This document shows positions 34,664-41,727 of a DNA stretch of 64,000 nt, in pieces; position 1 is the first letter of the stretch, and every line of letters starts with the position of its first letter. The notes beneath the pieces were generated by a model. The model made no database searches, was not told the DNA's origin, and saw only the letters and a program-made list of their open reading frames with translations. Source of the stretch: Janibacter cremeus (GTDB taxonomy: Bacteria; Actinomycetota; Actinomycetes; Actinomycetales; Dermatophilaceae); assembly GCF_029395675.1 (NCBI RefSeq), contig NZ_CP115184.1, positions 2,108,001 through 2,172,000 on the forward strand. The letters are read 5' to 3'. Position numbers and translations under genes: made by a program.

Positions 34664-35920
34664 ATGGTCTCCATCGTGCACGGGGCCTGCGCCCCGCACA
34701 TCGTGATCATCATCCAGAACCTGCCCTTTCGTCTGGACCGACGGGTGCGTACCGAGTGCCGGGCGCTGCACGAGGCCGGCTACACGGTGAGCGTGATCTG
34801 CCCGAAGGAGGAGCCCCATGAGGCCGACCTGCACCGGATCGACCAGGTCGACGTGCACTCGTACCGGGCCTTCGAGAGTGGTGGAGGCACCTTCTCCTAC
34901 GTGTGGGAGTTCGCCAGCAGCTTCCTCCACACGTCGCGGTTGAGCCTGCGCATCCACCGCACCAAGCCCTTCCGGGTGGTGCAGGCCTGCAACCCTCCCG
35001 ACACCTACTGGCTCCTGGGCGCCCTGTGGCAACTGCGTGGGCGTGCCTTCGTCTACGACCAGCACGACCTGTGCCCGGAGGTCTTCGAGGCCCGCTTCGG
35101 CCGCCGTGGACCCATGCACTCGGCACTGCTCTGGCTGGAACGACAGACGTACCGCGTCGCCGACCGGGTGATCTCACCGAATCCCGCCTACCGGGAGATC
35201 GCCGTGCAGCGGGGTCGTGTCCCCGAGCACCGCACGAGCGTCGTCATGAGCACTCCCGATCCGGATCAGATGCGCCGTGGGGACCCCCACCCGCAGCTGC
35301 GCGGCTCGCTCGAGCACCTGGTGTGCTACGTGGGGATCATGGGGCCGCAGGACGGCGTCGATCACCTGCTCGAAGCCATCGATGTCTTCGTCCACGACCT
35401 CGGCCGGAAGGACACCCGCTTCGCCTTGCTGGGGTTCGGGGACAGCCACGAGGCACTGCGCGCGGAGTGCACGGCCCGGGGACTCGATGCCTGGGTGACC
35501 TTCACCGGACGGGTGGACCACGAGGAGATCGGTAGGTGGCTCTCGACCGCGGACGTGGGTGTCACGCCGGACCCGCCGAGCGAGTTCAACCATCGATCGA
35601 CGATGAACAAGACCCTCGAGTACATGGCCCACGAAGTGGCAGTCGTCGCCGTGGACCTGCGGGAGACCCGACGATGCGCGGGCGAGGCCGCCGTGTACGT
35701 CTCGGGGACGGACCCCCGGGAGGCAGCGCAGGCGATCTCGGACCTGCTCGACGACCCTGCGCGCCGGGGGGACATGGGGCGCATCGGTCGAGCCCGGATC
35801 GAGCACGAGCTCGCGTGGGCCCTGCAGGCGGAGGCATACGTCCGGGTCTTCGACGACCTGACGGCGGCCCGGCACGGCCACGACGCGGCCGACCGACCTC
35901 GAGGGGCGCTGCGCCCATGA
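34664..35920 (+). CDS. Glycosyltransferase family 4
   Basis: A 418-residue GT-B fold enzyme. 'HIVIIIQNLPFRLDRRVRTE' forms the first strand and acceptor loop. The donor half has 'YVGIMGPQDGVDHLLEA', 'FTGRVDHEEIGRWLSTADVG' and 'NKTLEYMAHEVAVVA', the last being the EX7E-like region where nucleotide sugar binds. It lacks membrane helices. The 160-bp upstream gap contains AATACT around 34602 as a possible -10. Its stop overlaps the start of the beta-helix lipoprotein gene (ATGA, 35917-35920), linking sugar transfer with that exported protein. Confidence 0.9.
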   Translation: MVSIVHGACAPHIVIIIQNLPFRLDRRVRTECRALHEAGYTVSVICPKEEPHEADLHRIDQVDVHSYRAFESGGGTFSYVWEFASSFLHTSRLSLRIHRTKPFRVVQACNPPDTYWLLGALWQLRGRAFVYDQHDLCPEVFEARFGRRGPMHSALLWLERQTYRVADRVISPNPAYREIAVQRGRVPEHRTSVVMSTPDPDQMRRGDPHPQLRGSLEHLVCYVGIMGPQDGVDHLLEAIDVFVHDLGRKDTRFALLGFGDSHEALRAECTARGLDAWVTFTGRVDHEEIGRWLSTADVGVTPDPPSEFNHRSTMNKTLEYMAHEVAVVAVDLRETRRCAGEAAVYVSGTDPREAAQAISDLLDDPARRGDMGRIGRARIEHELAWALQAEAYVRVFDDLTAARHGHDAADRPRGALRP

Positions 35921-36828
35921 GAGCAGCGCCGGCGCCGCGCCGCGGTGGTGCGGCCGGGACACGGCCGATGGCTCTCGTCGTGGCCCTAACGTCCGCCTGC
36001 CTCGCGGTCAGTGGCTGCACGGAGGCGGGCCCCGGGACCGGCGAGGGAACCACGACCGACCCATCGAAGACGGCTGCGTCCCCGGAAGAGCCCGAGTTCC
36101 CCACCGCGAGGACGACGGGAGTGCCCCAGGGAGTGAGGTTGACGAGGACCGACACCCTGACCATCACCAAGGACGGCACCGTGGTCGACGGCCGCCGCGT
36201 CGACGGCCGCATCCTCATCGAGGCGGACGACGTGACGATCCGCAACACCTTGGTCAGGACGCGAACCAGTCTCTACCCCATCCACGTCGCCAACGACACG
36301 ACCGGCGCCCTCATCGAGGACGTCGAGGTCGACAACCGGGGTGGTACCGGCATCGGTGTCTACTTCCAGGGCAGCGGCACGCTGCGTGGCGCGGACGTCC
36401 ACTCCGCCAGCGACGGCATCCGGATCGAGGCCGACGACGTGACCATCGCCGACTCCTTCATCCACGACCTGCGCCGCCAGCCCGATGGCCACCACGACAC
36501 GATCCAGCTGCGCAGCGGTGACGACGTCACGATCACGGGCAACACCCTCCAGCCCTACGAGGAGGCGACGGACGACCCGATGAACGCCGCGATCCAGATC
36601 GGTTCGCTCTCCGGCGACGACCGGATCACCAATCTGGTGGTGAGCAAGAACCTGATGAACGGCGGAAACCACACCATCAACGGGGGTGGGCGGGGCGAGG
36701 TCGAGAGTGCCCGCTACAGCGGCAACGAGTTCGGTCGCGACTGCCGCTACGGCCCCGCCGGCAACATCGAGAACAGTGTCTGGGAGGACACCAACGTCTG
36801 GCACGACACCGGCGAGCCGGTGCGTTAG
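35917..36828 (+). CDS. Right-handed beta-helix lipoprotein (paralogue of the 17451 gene)
   Basis: A 303-residue lipoprotein. The hydrophobic signal ends in lipobox VSGC near residue 29, then a Thr/Ser/Pro linker of only about 30 residues, then the beta-helix domain. It shares long identical stretches with the protein at 17451, for example '[17 protein letters not shown]' and the C-terminus 'WHDTGEPVR', but has no PEPT stalk. The helix turns 'VTIRNT', 'IEDVEV', 'LRGADV' and 'IADSFI' repeat regularly. It is translationally coupled to the GT4 gene. A role in binding, trimming or epimerising the polymer is plausible. No lyase residues could be assigned. Confidence 0.85.
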   Translation: MRAAPAPRRGGAAGTRPMALVVALTSACLAVSGCTEAGPGTGEGTTTDPSKTAASPEEPEFPTARTTGVPQGVRLTRTDTLTITKDGTVVDGRRVDGRILIEADDVTIRNTLVRTRTSLYPIHVANDTTGALIEDVEVDNRGGTGIGVYFQGSGTLRGADVHSASDGIRIEADDVTIADSFIHDLRRQPDGHHDTIQLRSGDDVTITGNTLQPYEEATDDPMNAAIQIGSLSGDDRITNLVVSKNLMNGGNHTINGGGRGEVESARYSGNEFGRDCRYGPAGNIENSVWEDTNVWHDTGEPVR

Positions 36829-37994
36829 GTCCTCAGCCGCACGATGCGGTCGTCCGAGGGCGCGGGGTCGCCTCGGCCGTCGGTGTTCGAGGTCACCACC
36901 CACAGGCCCCCGTCGGGAGGGATGACGACGGCACGCAGGCGTCCGAGGTCAAGCTGGTGCGCGCGGGGCTCACCCACCTCTCCGTCCGGTCCCAGCGGGA
37001 CGTACCAGAGCCGCTCCCCCATGAGGGCGCTCAGCCACACCCCTTCGTCGGTGACCGCGATCCCGGAGGGTGAGGCCTCGCTCGTGGACCACGTCACCAG
37101 CGGGTCGATGTACTCGTCCTCCCCCGACCAGCCCTCGATGTGGGGCCAGCCGTAGTTGCCGCCCTTGGTGATGCGATTGAGCTCGTCGAACTCGCTGCTG
37201 CCGAACTCGGAGGCGTACATCGTCCCGTCGCTGGTCCACCCGATGCCCTGGACATTGCGGTGCCCGTAGCTCCACACCTCGTTGTCGAAGGGGTTCCCCG
37301 GCGCCGGCTCCCCGGCGGTCGTCACGCGCAGGATCTTCCCCGCGAGACTCGAGGTGTCCTGCGGCAGGTCGAGGTTGCGGGCGTCCCCGGTCGTCACGTA
37401 CAGGTAGCCGTCCGGACCGAACGCGAGTCGTCCCCCGGCGTGCTGCTCGTACCGCGGGATACCCTCCACGATGACCTCCGGTGCGACGAGGGAGTCGCCC
37501 TCGAGGTCGTACCGCACCACACGATGGTCCTTGTCCGTGGTCATGTAGAGATAGACGCCGTCGTCAGGGCCGACGGCCAGGCCCAGCAGCCCGTCCTCGC
37601 TCTCGTGCTGCACGCCCGGCACCTTCCCCCCGGTGCCGCCGGCATCGAGCGTGACGGTGCGGTCGCCGTCGAGGCGGATCACCTCGGCGGGGTCCCGGAG
37701 GGTCACCAGGGCGGACCCGTCGTCGAGGAAGTCCACGTCCCACGGTGTCTGCAGCCCGGAGGCAACGGCCTTGCCGACCACCACCTCGTGCGCACCCTGG
37801 GACGAGCTCGACGAGTCGCCGTCCGTGGGCTTGGTGGTGTCGACGCTCTCGCTGGTGGAGCTGGTCCGTTCCGGAGCCGGTCCCCCGCGTGGTTCCTCGT
37901 CCGAGGAGAACTGGGTGCAGCCGGCGGCGAGCGCCACCACGAGGACACCGATCACACCGCGTCGGGCTCGGCTCAGGCGGTTGACTCGTCGCAT
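36825..37994 (-). CDS. PQQ-dependent sugar dehydrogenase-like lipoprotein
   Basis: A 389-residue secreted lipoprotein. The signal 'GVIGVLVVALAAGC' ends in a lipobox Cys, followed by a Ser/Thr-rich linker and a six-bladed beta-propeller of the glucose/sorbosone dehydrogenase (GSDH) family. Hallmarks are 'LQTPWDVDFLDDGSALVT', 'EDGLLGLAVGPD', 'YGHRNVQGIGW' and 'GGNYGWPHIEGW'. The family oxidises aldoses using PQQ at the cell surface, but actinobacterial members may lack PQQ. I prefer the second ATG (37994), 5 bases after GGGGAGG. Its stop overlaps that of the convergent beta-helix gene. It may share a transcript with the Wzz-like and ACP genes upstream. Confidence 0.88.
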   Translation of the reverse strand: MRRVNRLSRARRGVIGVLVVALAAGCTQFSSDEEPRGGPAPERTSSTSESVDTTKPTDGDSSSSSQGAHEVVVGKAVASGLQTPWDVDFLDDGSALVTLRDPAEVIRLDGDRTVTLDAGGTGGKVPGVQHESEDGLLGLAVGPDDGVYLYMTTDKDHRVVRYDLEGDSLVAPEVIVEGIPRYEQHAGGRLAFGPDGYLYVTTGDARNLDLPQDTSSLAGKILRVTTAGEPAPGNPFDNEVWSYGHRNVQGIGWTSDGTMYASEFGSSEFDELNRITKGGNYGWPHIEGWSGEDEYIDPLVTWSTSEASPSGIAVTDEGVWLSALMGERLWYVPLGPDGEVGEPRAHQLDLGRLRAVVIPPDGGLWVVTSNTDGRGDPAPSDDRIVRLRT

Positions 37995-38061
37995 CATGAC
38001 CTCCCCCTGGACTGGAGGCAATCGCACCGCATCCCCGCGACAAAGTCAACGTTTGGTCAGG

Positions 38062-38703
38062 TCACGGTGCCCCCGCCCCACCGGGGTCGTCTGACTGATC
38101 GTGCTCGAGGGCCCTGCGGTCAGGTCCGCGACGCCGCAGCCAAGCCACGAGGTCGTCGACGAGGACGGTCAGGAGCAGCGACAGGGCCACCCCGATGGCC
38201 CCGACCATCACCGCGTTGCGCCGTGCGCCCTCGACCACGTCCCAATCAGACGGCGTCTGCAGGATCTGCATCACCGTCCGTGCTCTGGGTGACACGCCCG
38301 CGGCCGCCTGTCGCTGCGCCAGCTCCTGCCGGGCCATCGCCAGGACCGCCTCACCGGTGGCCACGCTTCGCTCCCGGGAGTCATCCACGACCGCGACGTT
38401 CAACAGGTCGCTGTTGTCACGGGCCTCGATCAGGTAGTCGGGGTTCAGGCCCAGCCGGGCGATCGCAGCGCGGCTGCGCCCGTTCGCGAGCACGATCGAC
38501 AAGGCCTGGGTCGTGTCCTCGATGCTTCCGTACGGCCGGTCGGTGGGCGGATCGCCCGGCACAAGAATGGCTGTGGCCGACGTCTCGTACTGCGGGCGCA
38601 CCCCCTCCTCGACCCGCAACGCGGCCATGACGGTCAGGATGACCAGGGGCAGAAAGACGTACCAGCGACGCAGGACGGCGCCGGCACCACGTCCGACATC
38701 CAT
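38062..38703 (-). CDS. Wzz/chain-length-determinant-like membrane protein (second copy)
   Basis: A 213-residue paralogue of the protein at 24121. It shares the N-terminal helix 'RRWYVFLPLVILTVMAALRV', 'SATAILVPGD', the helical 'MARQELAQRQAAAGVSP' and the second helix 'VMVGAIGVALSLLLTVLVDD'. The long acidic tail of the first copy is replaced by a short basic one. It should form an oligomeric co-polymerase in the membrane. It follows the ACP gene after 15 bp and precedes the sugar dehydrogenase lipoprotein. Confidence 0.82.
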   Translation of the reverse strand: MDVGRGAGAVLRRWYVFLPLVILTVMAALRVEEGVRPQYETSATAILVPGDPPTDRPYGSIEDTTQALSIVLANGRSRAAIARLGLNPDYLIEARDNSDLLNVAVVDDSRERSVATGEAVLAMARQELAQRQAAAGVSPRARTVMQILQTPSDWDVVEGARRNAVMVGAIGVALSLLLTVLVDDLVAWLRRRGPDRRALEHDQSDDPGGAGAP

Positions 38704-38718
38704 GCCCGCCCCCTTCGC

Positions 38719-38985
38719 TCACCTCTGCGTCGCGCCGGCGCGCTTCCGGGTCACGAAGCCAGTGATGTTCTCGATGCTGTCGAGATTCGCCGGGACCGTC
38801 TCGTGGTCGGCAACCGGCACGTCGAGGTCGCTCTCCAGGAACTCCACCAGCTCCAGGATGCCGGTCGAGTCGACCACCCCGCTCTGCAGGAGGGACTCGG
38901 AGTCTCCGGGCATCTTGGAGGTGTCACCGAAGAGGAAGTTCGCCACAATGAACTCCCGGACCCTGATCTGCACCGCTTCGTCCAT
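38719..38985 (-). CDS. Acyl carrier protein
   Basis: An 88-residue carrier protein. 'SGVVDSTGILELVEFLESDL' contains the D-S-x-G/x-x-x-E-L motif, with the Ser near residue 40 that would carry phosphopantetheine, and 'DSIENITGFV' forms the last helix. It differs from housekeeping AcpP ('DSTGILEL' instead of DSLDTVEL) and matches carriers found beside AMP ligases. GGAGG lies 5 bases before the ATG. It is divergent from the AMP-ligase gene across a 114-bp shared promoter region, so the two are likely co-expressed partners. Confidence 0.88.
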   Translation of the reverse strand: MDEAVQIRVREFIVANFLFGDTSKMPGDSESLLQSGVVDSTGILELVEFLESDLDVPVADHETVPANLDSIENITGFVTRKRAGATQR

Positions 38986-39099
38986 GCCAACCTCCAGCGC
39001 TCTCCCCCTCGGCCCCCTGCCGCTGGCGGGATAGTCACGCTACCCTAAAGAACCACGCTCGGACGGGGACGGGCACGTGCTTTCGGGGGAGGATCGACA

Positions 39100-40593
39100 G
39101 TGACCCAGAGCGGGGCCAACGTCAGCCAGTATCTCCTGGGGACCGGTCGGCCGGAAGACACCGCCGTCATCGATCGCAACGGCGCGCACACCTACGCCAC
39201 GCTGCGGCAGGCAACGGCCGCGCTGGCCCGGGTCATCGCCTCCTGGGAGCTGGCTCCCGGCTCGCGGATCGGGCTGCTCAGCCGCAACTCGCTGTTCTGG
39301 GCGGCCTCGTACCTGGCCATCATGCGCGCCGGACACGTCGCGGTGCCCTTCACCACCTCGCTCACACCGCAGGACGTGCTCGTCAAGGCGCGTTTCGTCG
39401 ACTGCGACTGCTTCCTCGTCGACTCGGGGCTGTGGCGGACCTTCGGACCGGTCCTGGAGTCGGCCACCCACCTGGCCGACGACACCGTGCTGCACGAGCC
39501 GGCCCGTCCCGGCGGCGAGGCGGTGAGTGCGGTTGATCCGGACGATGATGCCGTCCTGATGTTCACGTCAGGTACCACGTCCGCACCCCGCGCAGTGCGC
39601 GTGAGTCACCGCAACATCCGAGCCAACACGGACTCGATCATCGAGTACCTGGCGCTCACGGCGCAGGACCGGATCCTCGTCGTCCTGCCGTTCTCGTACT
39701 GCTACGGGGCGTCGCTGCTGCACACGCACCTGCGGGCCGGGGCCAGTGTGTCGATCTGCGACACCTTCGCCTTCCCCGAGACGGTCATCGAGGCCATTCG
39801 CCGTGACCACTGCACCGGCTTCGCGGGGGTGCCCTCCAGCTACCAGCTGCTGCTGCGTGCCAGCTCCTTCGAGAGTGCCCCCCTGCCGTCCCTGAGGTAC
39901 CTGCAGCAGGCCGGCGGGCGCCTGCCGCAGCCCCAGATCGATGCCGTGGCCGCGGCCCAGCCGCACGCCCAGCTGTTCGTGATGTACGGCGCGACGGAGG
40001 CTACCTCGCGAATGTCGTATCTCCCTCCCGATGTGCGCCAGGAGCGCCGGGGCTCGATCGGTCGGGGGATCCCGGGTGTCAGCCTGACCGTCGTCGACGA
40101 CGAAGGAAAGGCCGTGGCCCCCGGCGTGGTCGGGGAGATCTTCGCGCGCGGGGAGAACGTGACCAAGGGGTACTGGAAGGATCCCGAGGGGACGGCCCGG
40201 ACCTTCGTCGACGGCGGGCTGCGCACCGGCGACCTGGCCCGTGCCGACGCCGACGGGTTCATCTACGTCGTCGACCGCAAGTCGGACTTCATCAAGTCGT
40301 GGGGCATCCGCGTCTCCAGCCGGGAGGTCGAGGACGCCGTGGTCGCCCTGCCCGGGGTGGCCGCGGCCGCAGCGGTCGGCCGGCCGGACGACGCGGCCGG
40401 CGAAGCCATCGTCGTGTTCTACGCGTGCCCCGAGGGCGTCGACCTGACGCCCGAGCAGGTTCTCGCCCACTGCCGTTCGACCCTGGCCAAGCACCTCGTC
40501 CCCCACGACGTGCGACGGATCCCACAGCTCCCACTCAACACGAACGGCAAGATCCTCAAGTCGCAGCTGAAGTCATTGGCCGCCACCCCATGA
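39100..40593 (+). CDS. AMP-dependent acyl-CoA/acyl-ACP ligase
   Basis: An adenylate-forming ligase of 497 residues. The core motif A3 is 'LMFTSGTTSAPRAVRVSH' near residues 151-168, A5 is 'FVMYGATEAT' near 295, A8 'GGLRTGDLARADADGFIYVV' holds the Asp hinge, and A10 'PLNTNGKILK' has the catalytic Lys. It would activate a carboxylic acid as acyl-AMP and load it onto the neighbouring ACP. GTG at 39100 is supported by GGGGGAGGA upstream. Its stop overlaps the SGNH-like gene, and acpS follows, giving a three-gene acyl-activation operon. The acid itself is unknown. Confidence 0.9.
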   Translation: MTQSGANVSQYLLGTGRPEDTAVIDRNGAHTYATLRQATAALARVIASWELAPGSRIGLLSRNSLFWAASYLAIMRAGHVAVPFTTSLTPQDVLVKARFVDCDCFLVDSGLWRTFGPVLESATHLADDTVLHEPARPGGEAVSAVDPDDDAVLMFTSGTTSAPRAVRVSHRNIRANTDSIIEYLALTAQDRILVVLPFSYCYGASLLHTHLRAGASVSICDTFAFPETVIEAIRRDHCTGFAGVPSSYQLLLRASSFESAPLPSLRYLQQAGGRLPQPQIDAVAAAQPHAQLFVMYGATEATSRMSYLPPDVRQERRGSIGRGIPGVSLTVVDDEGKAVAPGVVGEIFARGENVTKGYWKDPEGTARTFVDGGLRTGDLARADADGFIYVVDRKSDFIKSWGIRVSSREVEDAVVALPGVAAAAAVGRPDDAAGEAIVVFYACPEGVDLTPEQVLAHCRSTLAKHLVPHDVRRIPQLPLNTNGKILKSQLKSLAATP

Positions 40594-41318
40594 GCGCGCC
40601 CTCGTCCGCGGAACTGCTCGCAGTGGGTCGGGCACGGGTGTTCTTCGCCCACCAGTCGGTCGGCGAAAACATCCTCGCTGCCATCCCCCGGGTCTACCGG
40701 ATGCGGCAACTGTCACCCCCGAAGGTCAGCGAGCTCGCCGACTCCGGGCCCGAGGACCGTCTGGTGCACACCCGGATCGGACACAATGGCGACCCGCTCG
40801 GCAAGATCGCGGAGTTCGACCGCCTGATCCGCCAGGGCCTCGGCGACAGCGCGGACGCCACCCTCCTGAAGCTCTGCTATGCGGACGTGCGCGACACCAC
40901 CGACGTCCGCGGATCCTTCACGGCCTACCACGAGACCATGGCCGCGCTGCAGGTGGCGTACCCGGAGGTCAGCGTCCTCGTGGCGACGGTCCCCCTCACG
41001 ACACCGCGCAGCGCGAGGGGGAAGGTCAAGCAGTGGCTCGGCCGGGGGGACCGGCACGGACCGGAGCACAACGTCGCCAGGGAGCAGTTCAACTCGCTCC
41101 TGCGTGCGGCGTATGCCGGGACCGGACGCCTCGTCGACATCGCCGCGATCGAGTCCACCGGCCCACGCGGCCGACGTGTCACCAGCCGGCACCGGGGTCG
41201 GACCTGCCCCGCTCTCGCGCGCGAGTACGCCAGTGACCACGGGCACCTCAACGAGGCCGGCGGTCTGGCAGTCGCCGGCGGCATGCTCGGCGTGCTGGCC
41301 AGCGCCGTGCGGGCATGA
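40590..41318 (+). CDS. SGNH/GDSL-like protein of polysaccharide loci, cytoplasmic form
   Basis: A 242-residue protein without signal peptide. It has 'RVFFAHQSVGENI' near residues 13-25, where Ser could be the nucleophile, 'HTRIGHNGDPLGKIAEFD', 'LLKLCYADVRD' and a C-terminal 'DHGHLNEAGG', which looks like the Asp-x-x-His of SGNH hydrolases. I do not recognise a characterised member. It shares all these blocks with the membrane-anchored protein at 48435. ATGA overlap with the AMP ligase and 4-bp spacing to acpS suggest it transfers or removes the ACP-linked acyl group. Confidence 0.6.
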   Translation: MSAPSSAELLAVGRARVFFAHQSVGENILAAIPRVYRMRQLSPPKVSELADSGPEDRLVHTRIGHNGDPLGKIAEFDRLIRQGLGDSADATLLKLCYADVRDTTDVRGSFTAYHETMAALQVAYPEVSVLVATVPLTTPRSARGKVKQWLGRGDRHGPEHNVAREQFNSLLRAAYAGTGRLVDIAAIESTGPRGRRVTSRHRGRTCPALAREYASDHGHLNEAGGLAVAGGMLGVLASAVRA

Positions 41319-41322
41319 GCCG

Positions 41323-41727
41323 ATGCCCATCGTCGGGGTCGGCACGGACGTCGTCGACGTGCACCGCATTGCTCGTCTGGTCGACCGGGACGGCCATCGC
41401 TTCCTCTCGCGATGGTTCCGACCGACGGAGGTGGGCCCCCCTTCGCCGGTAAGGGTCCCCGCCCACCACATCGCCGCCCTCCTCGCAGCGAAGGAGGCCA
41501 CCTTCAAGTCCCTGCGGGTGTCGGGCTCCGGTCCGGTGCCGTGGCACGACATCGAGATCATCCACCACCCCGGGCACCGAGGAGCGACGGTCCGCCTCCA
41601 CGCGAGCTTGCACGGGCTCGCGGCTGCTGCCGGCATCTCGGGCTTCCACGTCTCGATGTCGCACACCAGCGACTACGCCACCGCGTCGGTCCTGGCCGTC
41701 GCAGGTGAGGGTCACGACTCCGTCTGA
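41323..41727 (+). CDS. acpS: Holo-ACP synthase-like 4'-phosphopantetheinyl transferase
   Basis: A 134-residue AcpS-type enzyme that moves phosphopantetheine from CoA to the Ser of a carrier protein. 'VGVGTDVVDVHRIARL' is the N-terminal motif with the Mg-binding Asp, and 'LLAAKEATFKSL' contains the W/A-x-x-KEA motif with Glu and Lys. The length is normal. Its place in this operon, rather than near fatty acid genes, implies that it is dedicated to the carrier at 38719. Its 3' end overlaps the convergent ABC transporter gene by 16 bp. Confidence 0.9.
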   Translation: MPIVGVGTDVVDVHRIARLVDRDGHRFLSRWFRPTEVGPPSPVRVPAHHIAALLAAKEATFKSLRVSGSGPVPWHDIEIIHHPGHRGATVRLHASLHGLAAAAGISGFHVSMSHTSDYATASVLAVAGEGHDSV

